Positions 1 to 8,500 of a stretch of 18,284 bases of DNA are shown in pieces. Each line of letters opens with the position of its first letter. Within the stretch, counting starts at the first letter, position 1. A model generated the notes under the pieces. That model was not told the DNA's origin. It saw nothing but the letters and a program-made list of their open reading frames with translations, and did not search any database. Origin of the DNA: JBBRMY01 sp038230595 (lineage in GTDB: Bacteria; Bacteroidota; Ignavibacteria; Tepidaquicellales; Tepidaquicellaceae); contig JBBRMY010000041.1 of NCBI GenBank assembly GCA_038230595.1, forward strand, positions 1 through 18,284, given 5' to 3'. A program made the translations under genes and the position numbers.

Positions 1-924
1 AGGCACCTGCCTTCTGACCAATGGTTTTTGTATGGCGCTCTTTACACAGTTGGCGTTATTGTTATGGGAATCAGAATGATCATTCACAACAGGCACAACC
101 GTTATCAGATAGTAAGAACTTGCTCTGTGATATTTTTTCAGTTAGTATTCGCATTCCTCATTCCAAATATATTACTCTTATTAAACGAACCCGGCTTTTA
201 TTTTTCATATTTTTGGCCTCTTAAATACGATTATCTTTTTCCGGGAACACTTGAGTATTTGATGAAATCTCCCGGAGCATTAGGAATATTTATGAGTTTC
301 TGGAGTGTTGCAATGACGTTTGTTGCTACTCCTGTCTTAAGCTATTTCTTTGGTAAAAGGTGGTACTGCTCATGGGTTTGCGGATGCGGGGGGCTTGCCG
401 AAACAGTTGGCGATCCATACAGGCATCTCTCAAACAAATCATTAAAAGCCTGGAAATATGAAAGAGTTATTATTCATTCGGTTTTAGCTTTGATAATAAT
501 TCTCACAGCAATGCTTTGGATTAATTCGTTTTTAAAGGGAGAGGTATTGGGAGCATTTAGCGCAAGTTATGCAAAGGTTTATGGATTTGTAATCGGAGCC
601 GGGTTTGCCGGTGTAGCCGGTGTCGGATTTTATCCGTTGATGGGTTCGCGTGTATGGTGCAGGTTCGGATGTCCTTTAGCAGCAGTGTTAGGTTTCCTGC
701 AGAAAAAAATATCCCGATTTAGAATTACAACCAACGGCGGACAATGTATCTCATGTGGAAACTGTTCGACATATTGCGAGATGGGAATTGATGTGCGGGC
801 TTATGCGCAAAATGGTAAAAACATTGTGAGATCATCATGTGTTGGCTGCGGGATCTGCGCGGAGGTTTGCCCTCGTGGAGTATTAAGATTAGAAAATGGT
901 CCGTTAGATAGCAAGTATAATTAA
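1..924 (+). CDS. Membrane polyferredoxin, NapH/CcoG/NosR-like, 5'-truncated by window edge
   Basis: The reading frame is already open at base 1, so the true start lies upstream; the TTG at 28 is only the first permitted start inside the window. The visible part has about five hydrophobic segments, near bases 37-87, 121-187, 280-352, 466-525 and 577-648. A cysteine cluster CX3CXC (from 367) follows the third segment and CX3CP (658-672) follows the fifth. The C-terminal cytoplasmic end carries two ferredoxin motifs, CX2CX2CX3CE (from 745) and CX2CX2CX3CP (from 838), which would bind two [4Fe-4S] clusters. Proteins of this build pass electrons across or along the membrane to a partner reductase or maturation enzyme. 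The first cluster lacks the proline usual in NapH/CcoG-type CX3CP sites. The GT2 stop-to-start gap is 3 bases, so it belongs to the operon that runs into the glycosyltransferases. The electron acceptor is unknown. Confidence 0.85.
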   Translation, partial: RHLPSDQWFLYGALYTVGVIVMGIRMIIHNRHNRYQIVRTCSVIFFQLVFAFLIPNILLLLNEPGFYFSYFWPLKYDYLFPGTLEYLMKSPGALGIFMSFWSVAMTFVATPVLSYFFGKRWYCSWVCGCGGLAETVGDPYRHLSNKSLKAWKYERVIIHSVLALIIILTAMLWINSFLKGEVLGAFSASYAKVYGFVIGAGFAGVAGVGFYPLMGSRVWCRFGCPLAAVLGFLQKKISRFRITTNGGQCISCGNCSTYCEMGIDVRAYAQNGKNIVRSSCVGCGICAEVCPRGVLRLENGPLDSKYN

Positions 925-927
925 CTG

Positions 928-1638
928 ATGCAAAAGATCTATGTGATCATTCCTGCATATAATGAAGAAGATGCTATAGGAAATGTTATTAATGATATTC
1001 CTGAAATAGTTTCTGCGGTTTATGTTTGTGATAACGGCTCAACAGATAATACAGTTGAAATAGCTAAACAGGCAGGAGCTATTGTTGTAACTGAATCTGA
1101 AAAAGGATATGGGGCTGCCTGTCTGAAAGCAATGGATCATGTTTATCTTACAGATCCCGCCGAGGATGATATTATTGTTTATCTTGACGGAGATTATTCT
1201 GATTACCCTGCCGAACTGATTCAAATAGTTGAACCTATTTTGCAAGATGATCATGATCTGGTTATAGGTTCCCGTATACTTGGCAAAAAGGCAGGTATGG
1301 CAAAGCAAGGCTCACTTTTACCTCAGGCAATTTTTGGAAATTGGTTATCTACATTTCTTATACGCTTGATCTGGAAATATAAATTCACCGATTTAGGACC
1401 ATTTAGAGCAGTGAAAATAAGCTCACTGAAGAAAATGAAAATGGCTGATAGAAATTATGGCTGGACTGTGGAAATGCAGGTAAAAGCGGCAATATTAAAA
1501 ATGAAATGCTGTGAAGTACCTGTAAGTTACAGAAAAAGAATAGGCGAAAGTAAAGTAACAGGAACAATTTCAGGCAGCGTTAAGGCAGGCATAAAAATCC
1601 TATATACTATCTTTTATTTACTTTTTAAAAAGATTTAA
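928..1638 (+). CDS. Family 2 glycosyltransferase, polyprenyl-phosphate sugar transferase type
   Basis: This is a 236-residue GT-A fold enzyme. The N-terminus has the nucleotide-sugar site IIPAYNEEDAIG (residues 7-18) and DNGSTDNT (35-42). The metal-binding DGD is at 87-89, followed by VIGSRILG (112-119), TDLGPFRA (154-161) and a basic C-terminal stretch YRKRIGESKVTGT (201-213). These motifs match the DPM1-like/dolichyl-phosphate glucose synthase branch, which moves a sugar from a nucleotide donor to a polyprenyl phosphate on the inner face of the membrane. The C-terminal 20 residues are hydrophobic enough to dock in the membrane. It starts 3 bases after the polyferredoxin stop and ends 14 bases before a membrane glycosyltransferase that could use its lipid-linked product. 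The exact sugar and lipid are not predictable. It does not look like TIGR04283, the other transferase family reported near arsenosugar genes. Confidence 0.88.
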   Translation: MQKIYVIIPAYNEEDAIGNVINDIPEIVSAVYVCDNGSTDNTVEIAKQAGAIVVTESEKGYGAACLKAMDHVYLTDPAEDDIIVYLDGDYSDYPAELIQIVEPILQDDHDLVIGSRILGKKAGMAKQGSLLPQAIFGNWLSTFLIRLIWKYKFTDLGPFRAVKISSLKKMKMADRNYGWTVEMQVKAAILKMKCCEVPVSYRKRIGESKVTGTISGSVKAGIKILYTIFYLLFKKI

Positions 1639-1652
1639 TCCAAATTTCAGAT

Positions 1653-2984
1653 GTGATATTTTTAAAAGACAAAGTAAACTTCGCTCTCGTTTTTGTTTAC
1701 GCAATACTCGTATCTTCGTTTATTATTATAGATGTAAGCCCATCTGCAAAGGTAATATTATACATTCTTGTATTTTCGTTTTCCTTCCTTATTTATCTAC
1801 ATTTATTCTTTAGAAATAAAAACAAAATTGATTTTTCTTTTATAGAAATACTTTTGATTGCTTTATTACTCAAATTAATTTTGCTTTTTGTTCAACCCAT
1901 AACGACAGAAGATTACACACGATATTTATGGGATGGTAAGGTGCAATCATCAGCAGGAATTAATCCATTCAAGTATGCGCCACAGGATACAGCGCTTTCT
2001 CATTTGAGAGATAGTGAGATCTACCCGCAGCTTACATTTAAAGAGATCAAAACTATTTACCCTCCTTTTGCTCAGCTCATATTCTTGCTAAATCAAATTA
2101 TTTTATCAGGCTCATTAATTGGATTAAAGATATTATTCTTGCTGTTTGATATAGGAGTTATCTATTTCTTATACAAAATAATATTGCTTTTAAATCTGAA
2201 TAAGTATTTAATCCTTCTATATACATTTTCTCCTTTGGTATTGTTCGAAGTCAACCTTAATGCTCACGTAGATATTCTCCTGCTTTTTTTCCTGTCAGGC
2301 AGTATTTACTTTTGCTTAAAGAGGAATGCAAGCCTTGCTTTTCTATTCTTAGGATTTTCAGTAATGGCAAAGATATATTCCATATTGTTTTTGCCTTTGT
2401 TACTGGTTTACTTCTTTGATCGTAAGAATGTTAAGACATTCTTTATCGGATTAATCTTTTTTGTTATTCCATGCCTGTTAATCCTTCATTACATTAACGG
2501 TCTTAGCGGAATTTTTGAGACAATGAAAAACTACAATGATAACTGGTATTTTAATGCACTACCGTTTAGAGCTGTAGCTGAACTATTTCGTTACTATGGA
2601 ATGGAAAACCACAAGATCATCAGAAGTGCTTTTAACATTCTATTTTTATTCGTTTTAGGATATTTAACTTTTTCGTCAAAGCCATTCCTGACTAAGTTTA
2701 CATTAATAATTTTCTTTTATTTCTTACTGAATACAACTGTTCACCCATGGTACTTAATCATTTTATCAGCTGTACTTGTTTTTAACTTTAACTATACATT
2801 CTTATTCTGGTCTGGGATTATCGGGCTAACAAATCTTACGGTATATACATATAAATTATCGGGAACGTGGGGAGACAATAATTATGTTCTGGCATTTGAA
2901 TATGTAATACTGATCCTGGTTTTCATATTTGAATACAAGACAGGATTTATTTTAAAACAAAGCGCTTTAGCTGCAAATGAATGA
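1653..2984 (+). CDS. Multi-spanning membrane glycosyltransferase, GT87/mannosyltransferase-like
   Basis: This is a 443-residue protein made almost entirely of hydrophobic segments, about 11-12 by eye. Between the second and third segments is a conserved-looking extracytoplasmic loop: TEDYTRYLWDGKV (85-97), then GINPFKYAP (102-110) and IYPPFAQ (135-141). An acidic D/E pair followed by RYLWDG and a GxNPY/F motif is typical of GT-C fold transferases of the GT87/DUF2029 type, which use polyprenyl-phosphate sugars as donors. The start is GTG at 1653, 14 bases after the preceding stop. The ATG at 1651 is out of frame and is followed at once by TGA. The last 8 bases overlap the next gene, which implies translational coupling. 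Together with the GT2 upstream it suggests lipid-linked sugar transfer; donor and acceptor are unknown. Confidence 0.8.
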   Translation: MIFLKDKVNFALVFVYAILVSSFIIIDVSPSAKVILYILVFSFSFLIYLHLFFRNKNKIDFSFIEILLIALLLKLILLFVQPITTEDYTRYLWDGKVQSSAGINPFKYAPQDTALSHLRDSEIYPQLTFKEIKTIYPPFAQLIFLLNQIILSGSLIGLKILFLLFDIGVIYFLYKIILLLNLNKYLILLYTFSPLVLFEVNLNAHVDILLLFFLSGSIYFCLKRNASLAFLFLGFSVMAKIYSILFLPLLLVYFFDRKNVKTFFIGLIFFVIPCLLILHYINGLSGIFETMKNYNDNWYFNALPFRAVAELFRYYGMENHKIIRSAFNILFLFVLGYLTFSSKPFLTKFTLIIFFYFLLNTTVHPWYLIILSAVLVFNFNYTFLFWSGIIGLTNLTVYTYKLSGTWGDNNYVLAFEYVILILVFIFEYKTGFILKQSALAANE

Positions 2985-3573
2985 TAAAGAAGCTTTAATA
3001 ATATTTGCAAAAAATCCTGTAAAGGGCAAAGTGAAAACTCGCCTTGCCAAAGATGTTGGAGATGAGGAAGCATTAAATATTTACAAAATACTTTTAAAGA
3101 TCAATTTTGCATTTACAAAGGATCTAGATTGTAAAAAATACATCTACTTTACCGATTCATTTGATAATTCTATTTATGATTCACGCTTTGAGAATAAAGT
3201 CCAGGCTGATGGTGATTTAGGCTTTAAAATGAAATCCGCTTTTAACGATGCGTTTAATTCTAAATTTAGTAAGGTTGTTATAATTGGCACAGATTCCCCT
3301 GAGTTAAATAAAGAAATTATCTCTAAAGCTTTTAGATCTTTAGAAGATTTTGACGTAGTTTTGGGTCCCGCAAACGATGGTGGTTACTACCTTCTGGGGA
3401 TGAAAAAAAGCAATGACACATTATTTACAAATATAAAATGGAGTACTGAAAGCGTATTAAAAGAAACGGTAGAAAAAATAACTATAAATAATTTAACTTA
3501 TCGTTTATTGGAGGAGTTAATTGATGTAGATACACTGGATGATCTTAATAAGGTTAAGCATTTAATATTCTAA
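2977..3573 (+). CDS. DUF2064/TIGR04282-family arsenosugar-associated glycosyltransferase
   Basis: This 198-residue GT-A/nucleotidyltransferase-like protein carries the hallmarks of the DUF2064 family: IFAKNPVKGKVKTRLA near the N-terminus (9-24), GTDSPEL (104-110), GPANDGGYYLLG (130-141), IKWST (153-157) and DVDTLDDL (183-190). The N-terminal lysine/arginine loop resembles the phosphate-binding loop of nucleotide-sugar pyrophosphorylases. The central DSPE and NDGG motifs would coordinate metal and substrate. Family models (TIGR04282) place these proteins with ArsM and the radical SAM protein ArsS in arsenosugar pathways, and an ArsM-type gene lies 600 bases downstream here. The start overlaps the preceding gene by 8 bases, so it is co-translated with the membrane glycosyltransferase. 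The 3' end overlaps the convergent rhodanese gene by 12 bases. Family membership is strong; the substrate is inferred. Confidence 0.85.
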   Translation: MNDKEALIIFAKNPVKGKVKTRLAKDVGDEEALNIYKILLKINFAFTKDLDCKKYIYFTDSFDNSIYDSRFENKVQADGDLGFKMKSAFNDAFNSKFSKVVIIGTDSPELNKEIISKAFRSLEDFDVVLGPANDGGYYLLGMKKSNDTLFTNIKWSTESVLKETVEKITINNLTYRLLEELIDVDTLDDLNKVKHLIF

Positions 3574-3957
3574 GCTGTATTTTGAATCTTTCCACTCATC
3601 ATTTCCACCTTTGAGATTGTAGATGGATTGAAACTCAAGATCATTAAGGATCTTACAGGCTTTAGAACCTCTTATTCCAACTTTGCAATAAACTAAGTAA
3701 ATTTTATCTTTATCAAGTTTAGCAATAGAATTTTTAAAATTTGGATCAAAATAATCAATATTAACCGCATCCTTTATATGTCCTTCTGCGTATTCCTTTT
3801 GAGTCCGTACATCGAGGATAACTATATTTTCATTAGAAGCAATCTTTTTGAATTCTTCAGCATTTATAGTTTTTGTTCTATCAGAACTATTTTGACTAAA
3901 GCAATTTACATTAAAAAATGCGACAATAAAAAGCGAGAATAAGAAAACTATTTTCAT
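3562..3957 (-). CDS. Exported rhodanese-like sulfurtransferase
   Basis: This 131-residue single-domain rhodanese has an N-terminal signal peptide: MKIVFLF, a hydrophobic core, then a cleavage or lipidation region around residues 17-22 (VNCFSQ). The domain contains ILDVRTQKEYAEGHIKDAVNI (47-67, the CH2A-type motif) and the catalytic loop CKVGIRG (91-97) with the nucleophilic cysteine C91. The C-terminal GGNDEW (118-122 region) is the usual end of the fold, so the protein is complete and probably active. It would act in the periplasm. C19 in VNC could be a loose lipobox cysteine. It converges on the DUF2064 gene with a 12-base overlap and diverges from the arsenite methyltransferase. A link to thio-arsenic chemistry is speculation from position only. 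Confidence 0.88.
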   Translation of the reverse strand: MKIVFLFSLFIVAFFNVNCFSQNSSDRTKTINAEEFKKIASNENIVILDVRTQKEYAEGHIKDAVNIDYFDPNFKNSIAKLDKDKIYLVYCKVGIRGSKACKILNDLEFQSIYNLKGGNDEWKDSKYSLEY

Positions 3958-3999
3958 AAAAGTTTGGTAATTAAGATCGTATCTTTATTTTAAAATGAA

Positions 4000-4029
4000 C
4001 AAAAGTATTTCCTATAATATTATACAAAA
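4000..4029 (-). promoter_or_regulatory. Candidate Bacteroidota-type promoter for the rhodanese gene
   Basis: Read on the minus strand, TTTTG (4029-4025), a 17-base spacer and TACTTTTG (4007-4000) fit the TTG / TAnnTTTG pattern of Bacteroidota primary-sigma promoters. Initiation would fall near 3993, about 36 bases before the rhodanese ATG. The spacer contains the 12-base perfect palindrome TATAATATTATA (4013-4024). A 9-base direct repeat CCTATAATA occurs at 4011-4019 and 4035-4043. The DNA is AT-rich, so part of this may be chance. Confidence 0.4.
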
Positions 4030-4179
4030 TTAGCCCTATAATAATTCATTTCAGAAAGTATAGAAGTCTTAGATCATTTCCATACAAAGCTCACTTGCCA
4101 CGTTTATGTATTCAAAAGTAATCGGGACTTTAATGCAAAATAATTTTAAAAAATAACTCTAAATTTAAATTCTTTATAT

Positions 4180-5223
4180 ATGCATGAAAAATTGAAAGAG
4201 TACTATGGTAAATATCTTAAAAGCTCAAAGGATTTGCAAACAAGCGCATGCTGCTGTGATGCTGAATCAATACCGGTAGAAATAAGAAATATAATGAGTG
4301 AAATTGATAATGAAATACTGGAGAAATTTTATGGTTGCGGCTCTCCGTTCCCACCCGCATTAGAAAACTGCACTATACTTGATCTTGGATGCGGTACAGG
4401 AAGGGATGTTTACATTGCATCTAAATTAGTTGGTGAAAAGGGTTCAGCAATAGGTATTGATATGACAGCTGAACAGCTGGAAGTTGCAAACAGGCACATA
4501 GATCCTCAAATGAAAAAATTTGGTTATTCAAAATCAAATGTTTCATTTAAAAATGGATATATTGAAGATCTGAAAGAGTTGGGCATAAAAGATAATAGCG
4601 TTGATGTAGTTATTTCTAATTGCGTTATAAATTTATCACCCGATAAGCGATCTGTATTTAGCGAAATATTAAGGGTGTTAAAACCCGGTGGTGAATTATA
4701 TTTTTCAGATGTGTTCAGCAGCAGGAGAATACCAAAAGACTTAATGAATGACCCGGTGCTGCATGGAGAATGTCTTAGCGGGGCCATGTATATTGAAGAC
4801 TTCAGAAGATTACTAAGAGAGCTTGGCTGTATGGATTACAGAGTTATGACTAAATCAAAGATCGATATAAATAATCCGGAAATTGAAAAGAAGATCGGAA
4901 TGATTGATTTTTATTCCTACACAATTCGTGTTTTTAAATTGGAGAAGTTAGAAGATATTTGCGAAGATTATGGCCAGTCAGCAATTTACAAGGGTACAAT
5001 TTCAGGACATCCACATTATTTTAATATGGACGACCATCATAAATTCATAACGGGTAAGCCAATGCTGGTATGCAGTAATACGGCAGCTATGGTGCAGGAC
5101 ACAAGATTTGGTTCGCATTTTAATGTTACTGGCGATATTTCCGTTCATTATGGGGCATTTGATTGCTCATCTCCAGTTCCGGCATCACAGGAAGCGGGAT
5201 GTTCAAGCGGAGCTTGTTGCTGA
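4180..5223 (+). CDS. arsM: Arsenite S-adenosylmethionine methyltransferase (ArsM-type)
   Basis: This 347-residue protein would methylate trivalent arsenic using S-adenosylmethionine in the cytoplasm. The SAM site is ILDLGCGTGRD (66-76), with the acidic loop GIDMTAEQLEVA (92-103). The N-terminus has YYGKYLKSSKDLQTSACCC (8-26), as in eukaryotic-type ArsM. Four cysteines match those known to matter in algal ArsM: C25, C53, C148 (in ISNCVINLS) and C198 (in GECLSGA). Their spacings of 28 and 50 residues match what I recall for C44/C72 and C174/C224 of CmArsM, with a shorter middle stretch. FSDVF (175-179) and EDYGQSA (262-268) are also family signatures. The tail ends CSSGACC, giving extra thiols that could hold arsenic. 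The gene lies downstream of a DUF2064 transferase but is separated from it by the opposite-strand rhodanese, so it needs its own promoter. I saw no clear promoter within 4040-4179. Confidence 0.93.
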   Translation: MHEKLKEYYGKYLKSSKDLQTSACCCDAESIPVEIRNIMSEIDNEILEKFYGCGSPFPPALENCTILDLGCGTGRDVYIASKLVGEKGSAIGIDMTAEQLEVANRHIDPQMKKFGYSKSNVSFKNGYIEDLKELGIKDNSVDVVISNCVINLSPDKRSVFSEILRVLKPGGELYFSDVFSSRRIPKDLMNDPVLHGECLSGAMYIEDFRRLLRELGCMDYRVMTKSKIDINNPEIEKKIGMIDFYSYTIRVFKLEKLEDICEDYGQSAIYKGTISGHPHYFNMDDHHKFITGKPMLVCSNTAAMVQDTRFGSHFNVTGDISVHYGAFDCSSPVPASQEAGCSSGACC

Positions 5224-5570
5224 GTTACTGCTTATGCCAGGTCAATATAGTAGGGGAACGACAATGTCTATCTTATTTTTATTTCTACCAGCTGTTGATG
5301 ATGTTCCGATAAATCCGAACTATACACCAACAGCGATGTAGAAATCGTTTTAAAATGTGCATTTTTTAGAAACATTCAGTCTAATTCTTCCAAAAACTAT
5401 AGAAAAAACAGTTTAATTAAAATTTTCTTCATTTCCTTCCTTAAAACATCATTATTGTAATAATCTCCTTAAATGTAAAATAAACATTTCAATAAAAGTG
5501 TCTTTGGTAATTTTGTGCACTGTTGATATTTTGAATTGTCTAATTTCAATAATCAATAAAAAAGCAGAAA
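5224..5570. other. Intergenic stretch after arsM, no convincing gene
   Basis: This 347-base stretch contains a possible 25-codon reading frame (5264-5341, MSILFLFLPAVDD...) with AGGGG about eight bases before its ATG, which is too short and too plain to call. A weak AT-only hairpin with loop GTGC (stems 5352-5356 and 5361-5365) is followed by a short T run and could end arsM transcription. The last 65 bases hold the candidate promoter of the giant gene. Nothing else is recognisable. Confidence 0.5.
5508..5515 (+). promoter_or_regulatory. Candidate -7 box TAATTTTG for the giant repeat-protein gene
   Basis: TAATTTTG is an exact match to the TAnnTTTG consensus of Bacteroidota primary-sigma promoters. 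TTTC at 5487-5490, 17 bases upstream, is a weak -33 match. Transcription would begin near 5522, giving a leader of about 49 bases before the ATG at 5571. No Shine-Dalgarno sequence stands out. Confidence 0.4.
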
Positions 5571-8500
5571 ATGATCTTAACAAAAATACTTTTTGATCTT
5601 ATTGTTAAAAAAATATTCACTGCATTCCTTGCTGTAATAATTGTTCTCGTTCTTTTTTTTAATAACTCTTTTTCACAATCTGCAGGTGATTTCCGATCTA
5701 TAAACTCAGGTGTCTGGTCCAATTCCGGCATATGGCAGCAATATAATGGAACAACCTGGATAGCGGCCGGTTCTTCTCCAACAAGTACCGCAGGAATTAT
5801 AAATATCAACAGTGGACATTCAATAGACCTGAACGGAAACTTCACCTTAAATGATCTGATAATAAATAGCGGAGCTACTTTAAATATTCTGGCAGGAGAT
5901 TCTTTAAACATCGTTCATTCTAATTCTGCAGATCTGACGTGTAACGGAACTATAACAGGTGCTGGAAACATTTTCCTTAGTCCGGGTTCTTTTTCAAACA
6001 TTCAGGGCGGTACTATTTCAGGAACGGGAACATTTATTGTCCCTGCAACTTCATTTTTGCTGTTCAACGGAAGTACTGCGACAATCAGCAGAAATATTTC
6101 AAACAGCGGTACGATAACATGGACAAGCGGAAATATTTCCGGAGCATCCACAATTGATAATAACGGAGTATTTCAGGATAGCTGTGCTCTGAACTATCAA
6201 TGGGGAATGCCGATAACTAATAATTCAACATTCAATAAATATATAGCTGCAAGCTCAAATACTTTTATTTCATCTTTTCTGAATAAAGGAACTGTGAATG
6301 TTGTCGGTGGTACTGTCAGCTTCAATGCCTCATCCGGTACTTTCAATCATACAGGAAATTTCAACGTATCTTCCGGCGCAACATTAGGCTTTGGTTCTTT
6401 CAGCACTGCTACGCATAATATTAGTTCGGTTATTTCCGGAGCCGGAAATTTACTTAATTCTTCAAAGCTGAAATTTCAGACTACATCTACTTATAACATT
6501 TCCGGTAATTCGACTTTTGCTTCTGATACAGCAAACTATCCTTCCGGAATGACTCTTACAAATATAGGAAATATTATTAGCACCGGAGGCGTATTGAATT
6601 TGAATTCAGGATTAGTAGTCGGAGCTTATGGCTCTACATGCAGTGTCAGCGGACAGGGTGTTTTGAATTTTAATACAGGAACTGCATTTACATTTTCATC
6701 ACTGACCGCTAATGCATTTATTGCAGGTACGGATACTCTAAAAGTTTCTAATTCTTTTACTGCAGGCTCAGGTGTTTATACCGGAGCAGGACCATTCATT
6801 CTGCTTTCGGGCTGTACAAGCTCAATTAATAATACTTTAATTACTTTTGATAAAAATATCGTCAATAGCGGTACAATAAACTGGACATCAGGAGCTCTTC
6901 AGGGAGCAGGCACTATAACCAATAATAATATTTTCAATATTCAAACTGTAAGCGGTTATTCATTTAGCTTAATGATCATCAACAATGGTACTATAAATAA
7001 AACAACAGTAAATAATGCCAACAGCTTTAATTTTACTCTTACAAATTCCGGAACAATAAATATTAACATCGGTTCAATACAGCTGAATTCACCATCAGGA
7101 CCCACTAATCATACAGGCACCTTTACAGTTGCATCAGGTGCAACTTTACAGTTCGGGCTTTTTGGAACTACAACAACTCATAATATTCTTTCCTCAATAA
7201 CAGGAGCAGGGAATGTAATATTTTCTGCCAGAATAAAATTTGCATCAACTTCTACATACAATATATCAGGAACCTCTTTTTTTAATGGTGACTCTGCAAT
7301 TTTTAATGCCGGAATGACGCTTACGAATATAGGCACAATAAATAATTCGGGTGGAATATTAAATCTCATGCCGGGAGTTGTGATAGGAGGGTATGGTACA
7401 AACCTCACTATGAACTCCGGTGGGTATGTAATTCTTAATACCGGTACAACTACTTTTACATTTTCAACAGTAACATCAAGCGCGAATATCACCGGAAGTG
7501 ATACTGTAAAGATAACATCAACATTTACATGCGGGGGGGGGACATACTCAGGGAATGGCGCTATGATACTTCAGGCAGGAAGCAGCAGTTCATTCACGAC
7601 CGGATCGTTTTTCATTAACAAAAACCTTTTCAATTTCGGAACTGTAACATGGAACAGCGGAAATCTTCAAGGTGCCGGCTCCATTACTAATAATAATATT
7701 TTTAACGTACAGACAACTTCAGGAAATTCTGTTTCCATAATTTTCATAAATAACGGAACGATGACAAAAAGTTCGTTCAATAATGAGAACCAATTCTCAT
7801 TGGCTTTTACTAACAGCGGAGCAATAATTATTAATGCAGGAAAAATTTCTTTAATAGCCGGAACTGGCTCTAATACTCATACAGGAACCTGGACTGTAGC
7901 ATTAGGTGCTACGCTTCTTCTTGGAAACGGTGGAACTCTTATTAACAATATCCAATCATCCATATCAGGTGCGGGAACAGTAATTTTTGCATCTATAGTA
8001 AATTTTACTACTTCATCCACTTATAATATTTCCGGTACAACTAATATTGCCGGAGATACCGTAAATTTTCCTGCAGGAATGAACATGATAAATATTGGCA
8101 CGATAACTTGTACAGGAGGGGTAGGTAATTTTAACTCCGGATTGATAGTCGGAGCATATAATTCAAGTATAACAGTACCTGCAGGAGTTTTAAATTTTAA
8201 TACAGGTACAGCTTTCAATTTTTCATCTTTAAGTACAACCGGAACAATAAGCGGAACTGACACGATTAAAATAGCTTCTTCGTTTTCTTTTTCCGGCGGC
8301 TTATATACCGGTAGCGGACCGATTGTAATGCAGCCCGGCTGTTCGACTTTAATAAATCAGTTTAATATCACCTGTGATAAAAATATTATTAACAATGGCA
8401 CTGTACTTTGGACAGCAGGCGGCATTTTCGGAGCAGGGACATTCACTAATAATAGCGCATTTAACATTCAGACAGCATTTACATATAGTGAAGGCTTAGT

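Noticed and set aside
5108..5341. Open frame of 77 codons overlapping the end of arsM
   Set aside because: Most of it lies inside arsM in another frame; the protein has no recognisable feature. Only the last 25 codons (5264-5341) have a possible ribosome binding site, and that is too little to call a gene.
5374..5383. AGTCTAAT as another ECF -10 box
   Set aside because: No CGCAAGG-like element lies 14-17 bases upstream and no gene starts nearby.
7178..7492. Antisense open frames within the giant gene (also 8021-8263, 8915-9211, 10076-10393)
   Set aside because: They mirror the Asn/Gly/Thr-rich codons of the repeat protein and recur at the repeat period with Pro/Val/Ile-rich products; they are shadows.
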